Below, piece after piece: positions 42,574-52,099 of a stretch of DNA of 64,000 nucleotides (positions are counted from its first letter, which is position 1; each line of letters starts with the position of its first letter). The translations under genes were made by a program, and so were the position numbers. Under the pieces are notes generated by a model, which did not search any database, was not told the DNA's origin, and was given only the letters and a program-made list of their open reading frames with translations. The stretch comes from an uncultured Microscilla sp. (GTDB lineage: Bacteria; Bacteroidota; Bacteroidia; Cytophagales; Microscillaceae): assembly GCF_947493425.1 (NCBI RefSeq), contig NZ_CANLRP010000001.1:62001-126000 (forward strand), given 5' to 3'.

Positions 42574-43587
42574 TTAGTTAGGGAGTAGCCGGGGTATTTT
42601 ACCAAAGTAAGTACTAATAGTAAGCTGAAAAAGAAAATACCTGTCATTTCCGGCCACTCGTCCCCGGCTTGTACCAGGTTCAAAGCCTTTGAGCGTAGTG
42701 TATACATTGCTGTCACTACCAGTATAAGTAACCACCCCCTGGCTGGCTATGAGTTGGTCTAAACCGGGGCGGCTTTCCATAGAACGGTTGGCATATTGGA
42801 TAGAGAAAGCATTAGGTAGCGCATCTGCCGAAGGGTAAGCTCCTTTGCCTACATCATCTATATAATCTGTTAGTGTAAACCTTATACCTGCTTGTAACGA
42901 CACAGTCCAACGTTTGGCAAAATGATAACGCCCCCCAATGCCTATAGGAATAGCAAAAGAAGTCAGCGAGTAGTTAGATGGAATTTGCCCTTCTGTATGC
43001 AAATTCCGCAAGTTTAAATAGGTACCCGAAAACGCATTGAACGATTGGGGATTGTGTTTGAAAAAGGTAAGCCCGGTAAAGATAAATGCGGCAACTTTGC
43101 TGGGCTTTTCGGGCAGCCAGGGAAAAAAATCCCATTCAGCCAGTAAGCTTAATTCTTGAATACGATTGCGAAAATTAAGGTTTTGGGCTTGTTGGTCTAG
43201 GTCAGCACTTTCGCTGTCGTTGCCACTTATAGAGCCTATGGTTACACTTGCCCTGGCCTTGAGCCAAGGGGTAAAGTGCAGGTAGAGGCTTGCCCCGTAG
43301 CTCAGACCAGGTCCCACCTTAAGTTTAGAGTAAACATCTCCTTTGTAATGCATAAACCCGGTAGAAATGCCAATACTAAAATGAGGACGAAACGGCTTAT
43401 TGAGCAAAGCTTTTGCCGACTCTTGGTCAAGCGATTGGTGGGCATACATAATATACGCCGGATAGTTTGATAGAGAAGAGGAGGTTTGGCTTACGGGGTG
43501 TAAGCCAATGATTTGCCCATAAACAGTAGTGACGCTTATCATTGTGCACCACACCGAAATCCATAGTTTTTGCATCAATTTCATCAT
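42574..43587 (-). CDS. Outer-membrane beta-barrel, PorG/DUF6089-like
   Basis: This 337-residue protein has a signal peptide (LWISVWCTMISVTTVYGQ) and then a beta-barrel body. The stretch GISTGFMHYKGDVYSKLKVG, with GASLYLHFTPWLKARASVTI and RNRIQELSLLAEWDFFPWLP, matches the pattern of DUF6089/PorG-type outer-membrane proteins of T9SS bacteria (family call from memory, not certain). The last strand ends in FQLTISTYFGKIPRLLPN, with no C-terminal Phe. It lies downstream of the 1650-residue type B protein gene on the same strand, about 240 bases away after a terminator. That suggests a functional link to T9SS export or surface display. Confidence 0.7.
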   Translation of the reverse strand: MMKLMQKLWISVWCTMISVTTVYGQIIGLHPVSQTSSSLSNYPAYIMYAHQSLDQESAKALLNKPFRPHFSIGISTGFMHYKGDVYSKLKVGPGLSYGASLYLHFTPWLKARASVTIGSISGNDSESADLDQQAQNLNFRNRIQELSLLAEWDFFPWLPEKPSKVAAFIFTGLTFFKHNPQSFNAFSGTYLNLRNLHTEGQIPSNYSLTSFAIPIGIGGRYHFAKRWTVSLQAGIRFTLTDYIDDVGKGAYPSADALPNAFSIQYANRSMESRPGLDQLIASQGVVTYTGSDSNVYTTLKGFEPGTSRGRVAGNDRYFLFQLTISTYFGKIPRLLPN

Positions 43588-43789
43588 TAATTGTGTAAGT
43601 CAGCGATACTAAAATACTCAATATTCTTGTGAAGTGTTAGTGGTTAGGGCATTTTTGTGTGATTATATAATAATACAAATACTGATATAACTAATCAGTG
43701 ATTGTATTCCTTTTATCTAACGAAACTTGTTTGGGGGGGGAGTTGCTTGTTTTGTCCTTTAGTAACGATTGTTTTTATAAAAAATAAAA

Positions 43790-43812
43790 CCCCTTGTTTT
43801 TTTAACAAGGGG
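43790..43812 (-). terminator. Rho-independent terminator after type B protein gene
   Basis: CCCCTTGTT (43790-43798) pairs with AACAAGGGG (43804-43812), and the minus strand continues into a TTTTATTTTT run. It follows the stop of the 1650-residue protein gene. Confidence 0.75.
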
Positions 43813-43829
43813 GTAAGTGAAAAAATGAC

Positions 43830-46800
43830 TTAGCGCAAAATTTTTACCCAGCCTTTGTAGCGTTTATCTGTTTTTTGGGGGTGTTTTAGGTGGTAATAAT
43901 ACATGCCCGATGGAAGACCACCGCCACTCCAGTTATTTGTATAGTTACCCGTTTGGTATACCAGGCTTCCCCAGCGATTATAAATCTCAAGTGCCCAGCC
44001 TTTGTTACTAATCCCTTCTATTACAAATTGATCGTTTTTACCATCATTGTTAGGCGTAATAATATTAGGGATAAATAAGTTATCAGTTTCAGGGTCACAC
44101 TCACGTACAGTTATCTTCACCCTGTCGCGGAATGTACAGCCTGCCATATTTACTTCTAAGAAATAATCACCAGCTTTAGTTACTGTAATCATAGAGGTAG
44201 TGGCTCCTGTACTCCATTGGTAAGTGAGCCCATCTACTGGAAGGTTGCCTAAGACCCGCTCAGTACCAGCACAAATAGTGGTGTCACCACCCAGACTAAG
44301 GTATACGCTTGGTAAAAAAACAAAAACAGAATCTCGGTTTTTACAGGTGTTTCTGATAGCATCTACCCAGTACCAGCCCGATTTGTTTATGGGTAAGGAG
44401 TCATCCGTAGAACCGTTGTTCCATACATAGCTTACGCCAGCTTCTTTAGGGCTAACGTGTAGGGTATATTCAGTAGCATTACATACTATAGTATCAGCCC
44501 CCAGGCTAATAGAAGGTTGAGGCACATACTCTATATATACCGAGTCGCGTGCATTACAGGTACCATTGCTTATCTCTACCCAATAAGTACCTGTTTGAGT
44601 AACTTGGTAGTAAGGCTGAGTACTGCCGTCCTGCCATAAATAACGCGTAGCTCCTTGTACAAAAGCATTGAGTAGTATCGTTTGTTGCCCACATACCACA
44701 CGGTCTCCTCCTAAGCTAAAATCATTGCTGTATACTACCTTTACTGAATCAGTGGTCATGCACCCATTGTGGTCTACTTTTACCCAATAAGTGCCTGAAC
44801 GAGTTACAGTATAAGTAGCTGATTGGCTACCATCTTGCCACAAATAATTTACATTGGCTAATGACGAGGTAGCGTTCAGGCGAAGAGTTTCGCCTGGACA
44901 CAAGAAACGATCCTTGCCCAGGTTTACATTCGGCGAAGTGCCAAAAGATACGTATACCGAGTCGGTGATCTCAAAACTACAGGCAGCGTTAAAACTGACC
45001 TTTACTTTATACCAGCCATCTTGCGTTACATGCTTAAACGATTTATTGCTATTGTCGTCTGCCCAAAGGTAGCTTACCATAGACCGATCTATGCCAGGGT
45101 GAAGCCCTTTTGTAGCATCTATTACATAGCTGCTTTGATCACATATTGTTTGGTTTGCCCCCAGGTCAAAAGCAGATTCATTGAGGTAAGTTACCTGAAT
45201 ACTATCGGTGACGATGCACCCCCCTGATGCGATGGTGGCAGTATAAGTGCCAGTAGCATCTACTGTAATGCTGCTTCCAATGACCCCCGTTGACCATACA
45301 GTGGCAGGATTGCCCGATGTGAGCACTAAGGGTTGATTGTCACAAATTACGGTATCTTGCCCCAGGCTTAAGCCAGGAGCTGTTACCAGGTTTACCTTCA
45401 CTGTATCTCTGCGGCTACAGTTACCCATGGTAATGTCTACCCAATAAATACCTGCATTTTGAGCAAAGAATATAGGGAAAGTAGAACCATCTTGCCACCT
45501 ATAAGTAGCAGGCAAAGGCTGGCTGGCATCCAATACTACAGGTTGATTTTGACAAACAGTAGTGTCTTTTGGGAACTTAATTTCCAGGTAGTTTATCGTA
45601 ATGGTGTCGTATACTGGGCAATCTCCCTGGCGAACCTCTACCCAATATACTCCACTTGTGTCAGCGGTAAGGGTAGGGGTAGTGCTGCCGTTACTCCATA
45701 GGTAACGAATGCCAGTACCTGTCACTCCTGTACTCAATACCAATGGTTGAGTGGGGTCACATAAGGTTGTGTCTTTGCCCAAGTCAATGGTTGGTTTGGG
45801 CACCATTGTAATGTTTACAGTATCAGTCAAAGTACACCCCTGATAAGTCATTGTGGCAATGATTTGCCCACCTGGAGGCAATACCCTGATAGAGTCACCT
45901 GTTTGCAGGGTATTCCAGGTATAAGTAGCCCCTGGAATAATGACTTGTGGGCTTACATAAACTACAGCATCATCGCATACTGTTCTATCTTTGCCCAAAT
46001 TAAGGGCAGGAATAGTTACTTGAATAGACTTTACAGTTGTACAGGTATCGTTAGACACAGTTACAGTGTATACGCCTGAGGTTTTTATTTCAATAAAAGA
46101 AGTGTTAGCTCCAGTGTTCCATTCATAAGTGTAGTTTTTGCCAACAACAAAAGCATCGACAATAAATGGTTTGCCACTACATACCACAGTGTCTTTGCCA
46201 ATATCTACTATGGGAGCATTGCTAAAGTCTAAAAAGGTAGAATCGGTTTGCACACAACCTTTATAACTAGCAGTTACTTTATACCATCCTTTTTGTTTGA
46301 CTACAATTACTGAGTCGGTACTACCATTGCTCCAGGCATAAGTAGCCCCTGGCACGCCTACATAGGCGTCAAGTGCAGTGATGCTGTCTGCTGCACACGA
46401 AAACAAGGTATCAGGCAGGTCTATAGGGCGTACAATATTTACATCTATTGAGTCTCGCCTTTTGCATTTACCTTTGGTAATATCTACCCAATAAGTCCCT
46501 GTGTTTTGAATAAGGTTATAAGCGGTAGTATCGCCTGTAGACCAAAGATAAGTAACCGTACTATCAGACTGTGAGGCATCTAAAAAGACCATATCTCGCG
46601 GGGGACAGATGGTGGTATCTCTTGGAAGCCCCGAACTGGGTGGCACTACCACTTCTACTTTTACCGAGGCAGTGGCAGTACAGCCTGCTCTCGAGGCAGT
46701 CAGCGTGTAACGACCAGTGGTTTTGGCAACAAATATAGAGTCGGTAGAGCCATCGTGCCATAAGTAAGACTCCCAGGGACCATTTGCCCTGAGTATGACA

Positions 46801-48782
46801 GAGTCTCCCGGACAAATTTGTTGGTCGGGACCAAGTGTCAAAAAGTCACCCAAAAACCAAACGGTGTCTGTGGTAGCACAAGGTTCTTCTCCTATAGTTA
46901 AAGCCACAAAACTATCGGTTGGTTTTACAAAGTAATAACATTTGTCTGAGCCATCGTGCCATTTGTACTTGTCGCGGTGGGGACTAAACTGGAACTGACA
47001 GGCTTGATAAAAAGTGGGTATTTTATCACCATTGCAAGTATTAATATCAGGTCCTAAATTAAACTTGGGAGTATCATAAATGGTGATAAGTCTTTTATAG
47101 GTATTTCTATAGCCCGATTTATATACTACCTGAACCGATACTTCATAAGAGCCAGGTTGACGATATTTATGTTTAGGGTTTACCAAAGTAGACGTATTGT
47201 GTACACCAGAGGCAGGGTCACCAAAATCCCAAACAATAGACTGAACCACGCTTGAGTCTACGATGGAAAACCTGGTTGAATCACTATTGATACAAAGCGG
47301 GTAGGCACTGATCGCCGCACAGTCTCTTACATAAATGCTTCTGATGGCTACCAATAGCTCTTTGCCAAAACATTTGCGGTATAATTTGACCGTATACACT
47401 CCAGGAAACTGATAAATATGGAAGGCAGGGTTTTTAATGCTTGCATTGCCCAGTGAATCTTTACGGGGGTCGCCAAAATCCCAGCGAACATCATCACTAA
47501 TAAGTCCACTATATCCTTCTATAGTGGTTTCTTTGCCATTGAACTGAATGCTTGAGTTGATACAAAGAGACCGGGGAGGGTCTTCTATGTCGACCTGAGG
47601 GATTTCTATTTTACTAATGCCCATGTCGCATTCGCAAATAAACTGAGGAATATTGGGTAAGCCAAACCTGCTTTTCTTGCCGCCCAAGCTCACTATATTA
47701 TCTTGGTATAACCCAAACTCATTGATGACCCCTAAAAAGCCCGAATTATTTTTTGCCACATATATTTTTCGATCAGGACCCATCATCAAAGCCCCAAAAC
47801 TATTGTTTTCGCCCAGAGTGCCATAGGTGTTGCTGGTGGCTATGCGCAATACAGCGGTAGGGTTTAAGGGTGTTTTGCTCAAGTCAATTCTAAACAAATT
47901 GCCACCGTGCCAGCCTGATACAAATAAATATTTGGCAGTGGTAGAAAACTCTACCCCATAAGCGTTGGGTATTTTGTAAGTTCGGTCATGGCGGGTTACC
48001 CGTCCATTGCTGTTATTAAAGTTAAATACTTCTACCCGGTCGTTGGTAGTAGCAGTAGCACAATTGGTAATGGCTACAGCCAGCCTGTTGCAACGTACCT
48101 TCATATAACCTATGCTACCACAAGTGCCCACATGTTTAGAGCCTGCTATGCTTATGACAGGGTTGGCAACGTTTACCCCATTAGAGCCAAGCGCAAAAGC
48201 AAAAAAGCGATCACTATTGGCCTCGTGAGTCATTACCCAGTAATCGTCCCCATTGTTGTGAAGGGTAGCAGTTACTCGTTCAGTCATATTAGACTGCATG
48301 AGTACATTTTTTTGAATCACTTCCCCCAAACCATTGTGACGACTCATATCTACTACTGAGTAATACATGTCATTGCTCGACACCCCTTGTGCTATAGTAA
48401 AAACATAGTAGAGGTGGGTAGCCTTAGGCTTAGGTAAAATCATGACCGACTGAGACGCACTGTTGTTGCCTTTTAAGCCAGCTCCATTAATCATTACCTG
48501 GTGCAACTTGTTCCATACCTGAAGGCCATCAGTATAAAACTGTAAATTTCCAGCAGAATCTGCAATACTTGAGCAAGCCTCTATACTTTGCACTGCTCCA
48601 TCCAGGCGCAGGGTTAGCCCTGAGTAATCGGTACTGTTTTTCTTATCGAAACTAAACCCTGCATTTTGCCCAAAATACCATACACTATACGGAGCGGGCT
48701 CCACTTGGGCGTGTGTCTGAAAAATACAGCACACAAGCAAGCATAAGGCGATGAAATAATTATGTAATGTTTTCATTTTCAT
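43830..48782 (-). CDS. Giant secreted Ig-like repeat protein with T9SS type B sorting domain
   Basis: This 1650-residue protein starts with a signal peptide (LHNYFIALCLLVCCIFQTHA). The first 390 residues look like a beta-propeller (SVWYFGQNAGFSFD, LQFYTDGLQVWNKLHQ, MGPDRKIYVAKNNSG). Two PKD-like domains (VRWDFGDPRKDS, SIVWDFGDPASG) come next. About fourteen Ig-like repeats of about 75 residues follow, each opening near LGxDxxxC (VDIGKDTVVCSGK, LSLGQDTVICDNQ) and containing W-x-x-GS. The last 90 residues are the CHU_C/type B sorting domain: NLFIPNIITPNNDGKNDQFV, LEIYNRWGSLVYQTG, WSGGGLPSGMYYYHL. It is a T9SS surface protein, probably a filamentous adhesin or gliding-related. Confidence 0.9.
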   Translation of the reverse strand: MKMKTLHNYFIALCLLVCCIFQTHAQVEPAPYSVWYFGQNAGFSFDKKNSTDYSGLTLRLDGAVQSIEACSSIADSAGNLQFYTDGLQVWNKLHQVMINGAGLKGNNSASQSVMILPKPKATHLYYVFTIAQGVSSNDMYYSVVDMSRHNGLGEVIQKNVLMQSNMTERVTATLHNNGDDYWVMTHEANSDRFFAFALGSNGVNVANPVISIAGSKHVGTCGSIGYMKVRCNRLAVAITNCATATTNDRVEVFNFNNSNGRVTRHDRTYKIPNAYGVEFSTTAKYLFVSGWHGGNLFRIDLSKTPLNPTAVLRIATSNTYGTLGENNSFGALMMGPDRKIYVAKNNSGFLGVINEFGLYQDNIVSLGGKKSRFGLPNIPQFICECDMGISKIEIPQVDIEDPPRSLCINSSIQFNGKETTIEGYSGLISDDVRWDFGDPRKDSLGNASIKNPAFHIYQFPGVYTVKLYRKCFGKELLVAIRSIYVRDCAAISAYPLCINSDSTRFSIVDSSVVQSIVWDFGDPASGVHNTSTLVNPKHKYRQPGSYEVSVQVVYKSGYRNTYKRLITIYDTPKFNLGPDINTCNGDKIPTFYQACQFQFSPHRDKYKWHDGSDKCYYFVKPTDSFVALTIGEEPCATTDTVWFLGDFLTLGPDQQICPGDSVILRANGPWESYLWHDGSTDSIFVAKTTGRYTLTASRAGCTATASVKVEVVVPPSSGLPRDTTICPPRDMVFLDASQSDSTVTYLWSTGDTTAYNLIQNTGTYWVDITKGKCKRRDSIDVNIVRPIDLPDTLFSCAADSITALDAYVGVPGATYAWSNGSTDSVIVVKQKGWYKVTASYKGCVQTDSTFLDFSNAPIVDIGKDTVVCSGKPFIVDAFVVGKNYTYEWNTGANTSFIEIKTSGVYTVTVSNDTCTTVKSIQVTIPALNLGKDRTVCDDAVVYVSPQVIIPGATYTWNTLQTGDSIRVLPPGGQIIATMTYQGCTLTDTVNITMVPKPTIDLGKDTTLCDPTQPLVLSTGVTGTGIRYLWSNGSTTPTLTADTSGVYWVEVRQGDCPVYDTITINYLEIKFPKDTTVCQNQPVVLDASQPLPATYRWQDGSTFPIFFAQNAGIYWVDITMGNCSRRDTVKVNLVTAPGLSLGQDTVICDNQPLVLTSGNPATVWSTGVIGSSITVDATGTYTATIASGGCIVTDSIQVTYLNESAFDLGANQTICDQSSYVIDATKGLHPGIDRSMVSYLWADDNSNKSFKHVTQDGWYKVKVSFNAACSFEITDSVYVSFGTSPNVNLGKDRFLCPGETLRLNATSSLANVNYLWQDGSQSATYTVTRSGTYWVKVDHNGCMTTDSVKVVYSNDFSLGGDRVVCGQQTILLNAFVQGATRYLWQDGSTQPYYQVTQTGTYWVEISNGTCNARDSVYIEYVPQPSISLGADTIVCNATEYTLHVSPKEAGVSYVWNNGSTDDSLPINKSGWYWVDAIRNTCKNRDSVFVFLPSVYLSLGGDTTICAGTERVLGNLPVDGLTYQWSTGATTSMITVTKAGDYFLEVNMAGCTFRDRVKITVRECDPETDNLFIPNIITPNNDGKNDQFVIEGISNKGWALEIYNRWGSLVYQTGNYTNNWSGGGLPSGMYYYHLKHPQKTDKRYKGWVKILR
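44110..47064 (-). repeat. About fourteen Ig-like protein repeats within the type B gene
   Basis: The protein repeats show one cysteine after LGxD, a central Y-x-W and a closing C or D-S-V pattern. At the DNA level they are diverged and no long identical blocks are visible, so the array is old rather than freshly expanded. The regular spacing of about 225-235 bases is intact. Confidence 0.75.
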
Positions 48783-48811
48783 GATGGTGAATGTGGCGTA
48801 ATTGAAATAGT

Positions 48812-51355
48812 TTATAGGGTTAGGTTAAGTTTTAGTCCAAATACCAAAGGTTCTTCTATAAATTTAAGCCTCTGGGGAGAGTAGATAAAGCTGACTCTTT
48901 TATCTAGCGATACGCCAAACTGGGCAAGCTGTGGGTCAGTTTCATGCGCCTGCAGCCCATCATCATAAGTATAGCGGCGCCCGTTGTTGTTGCTCCACAA
49001 GTTGAGTACATAAGCTGAAATAACAATGTTGTCACTAATTTTTAAAGAAGCCGATATATCTAGCCTTGCATCCATGTTATAAGGGTCTTGTTGCAAAAAG
49101 ACCTGTTTAAGTGCCCTGATTTCTTCCAGTTCTTTGGGTGACTCCGCCACAGTTTCGAGCTCATCAAATGCTGGGTACACCCTTTCATTCAAGTCTTTTT
49201 GAGCGTAGGCATAATCCCACATGGTTCTAAAATTAGCCTGTATAGTGGCGCGGTTGTTAAAGAACTTATACCTTACCCATAGCTTGGCTATTTGGTTGGG
49301 GTTATTATGAAAAAAAGTGGTTTGTACATGCAGTGAATCTGCATAGTTTCCTGGAAAGTAAGTAGGTTCTTCGATAGGTATTACTCTGGAATAGTTGGCA
49401 CCTATGCTCAGACTTTTAGAAGTATAATTTGCTTCCAACTCTATACCTCGATAGGTGGTTTTGCCTATTGGTCTAAAATATTGCAGGCTTTGTCTGGTAT
49501 GCAGGTTTGAGAGTTCTACCTGGTTTTGGTAGGCTTGCACCGCAAAACGCCAATGATAAGTAGGAGTAAACTGATAGTTGAACGATATGCCATCAAACCG
49601 CTCAGGTGAAGCCAGGTTGTCATAACTATAGGTGGCGTACAGTTGCTCTTCGGTTGCCAGGCGATGGGCGATTTGGCGGCTCAATTGTAGCGAGTGTTGG
49701 TGGTTAACCGGAAAATTCAAGGCAAAGCGATGATTCCAGGCAGTTTTGCTATAAGCATGGTTAGTCAAGCGCGATGTAGCAGTAAAGTTAACCCACCGGG
49801 CAGGCGAAAGGCTTAATTCAGAAAATGCATCAGTTTGGTAACTGTACCAGCCATTGCCTATAAAGCCTTCAGAAAAAGTGGAAGGGGTAAAGCCGCCTTG
49901 CTGTGCAGAAAACCCTAGGACTTTAGACTTATTTGAGTTTACAAAAGCCCCTTCTTCGCCTACTCTGAGTTCATTGGCAAAATCTCCCCAACCTATGCCA
50001 ATAGTATGGTGAGTATATTCAGTACCCAAGGTGATTTGTCCAATCGGGAAAATATAGGTACCGCTTAGCCTTAAGTTAAGTGTGGTTTCACTAAAATTAT
50101 GTTTTTTGTAGATAGGGTCATCAACATCGCTCAACCGTTTTCGAGTGTTTTCAGGTACCGAGGTGTTGAATGTAAACATTGTATCCCGACGATTTTCATA
50201 ATCCTGGGTGTTCCAGCTTACCTGCGAGTTGATGATGTAACCTTTGTTCGACGATGAGTCTATATAGTTCCACTGCCGCCCCAATGATACCGTAAATTGT
50301 CGGGTTTGGAAAGCCTTCAGGTTCACCAATTCATCGGCGTACTCGCGTGAGTAAGCATACACCGGGAAACCATTGGCATCCGTAGTGACTGAGTCTATCA
50401 CCATCCCGGTTTGTTGCAATGTTTGGGTAGCTGTGCCCCCTACTGTGCCTCCAGCAGAAGTGTATCTGAGTCTTAGGTTCCATTTTTTTCTAAACCTCAA
50501 GTGAGCTGCCAATTTCAATTGTGGGGTATTATTATAATCATTATAAAAAGCCAAAGGAGTTTTGTCAAATGGAGCCACGCTAAAGTCTTGTCCAAGATAA
50601 CCAAACTCAGGTTTTTGACCGTTCAGGTTATTAGAAAAAGCCTTGGGAGAATAACCAGCAGTTTTGCGCCAGCTACCAAAAAAACTAAAGTCTAAATCAT
50701 CGTTAGATACTCTGTGGCTAAAATTACCCCCCATGCTATTGTAGCTACTCATAAATGCACCATTGATATTTGTTTGTTTTTTGTCGCTATTGGCTGCTTT
50801 GGTGCTAATAAGAATTACCCCTGCTACAGCACCAGTACCATAACGTGCTGCCGCTGCCCCTCGAATAACCTCTATTTGGGCTATATCGTCCAGGTCCCAG
50901 TTTTCTAGTTCATTAATGGCACCACTGTGGGTATGCTGGTTTACATTTACCCCATCTACCAATACCTGGTAGCGTAAATTACGTGATGCTATCCAGCCTT
51001 GCATGCCTATTACCTTGCCGCTTTCGGCGTTGAGCCAGTAAGCGCCAGGAACATATACCTCCAGCAAGTCTAACAAATTGCGGGCAGGGGCAAGGGCTAT
51101 GTCTTCAGCTGTAATGATAGTGGCTCCTAAGGAAATACGGTTTTTTTGAAAACCAAATGTGTGGCGGTTGTGACGGTTTCGGCTCCATTTTTTCCACATG
51201 TTGCTGTTAGGCAATACATATTTTGGTGGAGTGTAGGTAGTACTTTTACTATTTAAAAAATCCTCTTCATTGCAATCCTTTAATTCAGTGATAGTTTGTG
51301 CAAAACCGATGGCTGTTATAAAAATCAACCCTACAATGCCTAATACTTTCTTCAT
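48812..51355 (-). CDS. TonB-dependent receptor
   Basis: This 847-residue outer-membrane receptor has a signal peptide (VLGIVGLIFITAIGFAQ) and a short unusual N-terminal region with the basic patch MWKKWSRNRHNRHTFGFQKN. It lacks the carboxypeptidase-like domain common in SusC-type receptors. The plug (about 75-185) has IITAEDIALAPARNLLDLLE, GWIASRNLRYQVLVDGVNVN and IEVIRGAAAARYGTGAVAGV. The rest is a beta-barrel whose final strands end at VFGLKLNLTL. No SusD gene is adjacent, so it is more likely a metal or siderophore transporter than a glycan one, but substrate is unknown. It is 30 bases upstream of the type B gene and probably cotranscribed with it. Confidence 0.88.
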   Translation of the reverse strand: MKKVLGIVGLIFITAIGFAQTITELKDCNEEDFLNSKSTTYTPPKYVLPNSNMWKKWSRNRHNRHTFGFQKNRISLGATIITAEDIALAPARNLLDLLEVYVPGAYWLNAESGKVIGMQGWIASRNLRYQVLVDGVNVNQHTHSGAINELENWDLDDIAQIEVIRGAAAARYGTGAVAGVILISTKAANSDKKQTNINGAFMSSYNSMGGNFSHRVSNDDLDFSFFGSWRKTAGYSPKAFSNNLNGQKPEFGYLGQDFSVAPFDKTPLAFYNDYNNTPQLKLAAHLRFRKKWNLRLRYTSAGGTVGGTATQTLQQTGMVIDSVTTDANGFPVYAYSREYADELVNLKAFQTRQFTVSLGRQWNYIDSSSNKGYIINSQVSWNTQDYENRRDTMFTFNTSVPENTRKRLSDVDDPIYKKHNFSETTLNLRLSGTYIFPIGQITLGTEYTHHTIGIGWGDFANELRVGEEGAFVNSNKSKVLGFSAQQGGFTPSTFSEGFIGNGWYSYQTDAFSELSLSPARWVNFTATSRLTNHAYSKTAWNHRFALNFPVNHQHSLQLSRQIAHRLATEEQLYATYSYDNLASPERFDGISFNYQFTPTYHWRFAVQAYQNQVELSNLHTRQSLQYFRPIGKTTYRGIELEANYTSKSLSIGANYSRVIPIEEPTYFPGNYADSLHVQTTFFHNNPNQIAKLWVRYKFFNNRATIQANFRTMWDYAYAQKDLNERVYPAFDELETVAESPKELEEIRALKQVFLQQDPYNMDARLDISASLKISDNIVISAYVLNLWSNNNGRRYTYDDGLQAHETDPQLAQFGVSLDKRVSFIYSPQRLKFIEEPLVFGLKLNLTL

Positions 51356-52099
51356 TATGTATGCGATTATTTATGGATAGTTTTAAAGTGGTAATGTCAT
51401 GAAATTTCCTTTTCATGAATACCTAAATTTTGCCCGATGTTGGACATTTTACAGAAGGTATTTTTGTTTTTGCCTGTTTTTGATGATTTCCAATGGTGTT
51501 TTTGAGAGTGTAAAATGAGTGCTCAAGTGTTGCTTTGGGGTGATCATGTTTTTGAGCATAATATTTTTTATGACCTGATACTAAAGTGTTGAAGTGGCAA
51601 ATTAAGGCATAAACAGTGATAAATGCTTGGACATATATTGAAAATAGTGAGCTATATCAATAGCTTATGCCTGGTGATAAAGGTATGTGTGTTTTTAACC
51701 GAAAAGCTTTATTGCATTATCAAAAGATTTGGTGTTGAAATAGTAGTTTTCGGTTGGTAAGATTATGCAAGTTTCTTCAGTATGAAGACACTATTTGCAA
51801 GCATATTTGCTTCTTTTTTGTTTTTGAAAGGCGAATAAATAAAGGTGCTAATTTTATGATCATTGGCAAGTTTTCGAGAGGTGTTTTTTGTAATAAATTT
51901 AAAAAATATTTTAAACCTTTTTTGTTAGTTAATTAATTGTAAGTCAGTGGTTTAATGTTTGTGTTTTTAACAAAAAAAACGATTCAAATACCTGCCAATA
52001 TTACCTTAGCTTTGTCTCTGTTGTCTTCGTATATTTGTATATACACAATGAGTTAATCATTCATCAATTACTTCATTTTACTAATTTAAAAATAACCGT
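51356..52099. other. Intergenic region before the coiled-coil genes
   Basis: This AT-rich 744-base gap separates divergent genes. Two candidate -7 elements lie near the end, TAGCTTTG (52007-52014) and TATATTTG (52030-52037), about 85 and 62 bases before the start at 52100, but neither has a TTG at the right -33 spacing. A weak 60-codon plus-strand ORF (51754-51936) has low-complexity Phe/Lys content and was not accepted. Nothing else was recognised. Confidence 0.35.

Noticed and set aside
43830-48782. Regular repeats considered as a CRISPR array
   Set aside because: Repeats of about 230 bases are diverged protein repeats in one open frame, with no short identical units or spacers, and no cas genes are present.
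51754-51936. 60-codon plus-strand ORF
   Set aside because: Low complexity (Phe, Lys, Ile) in an AT-rich gap, with no good start context and no family-like features.
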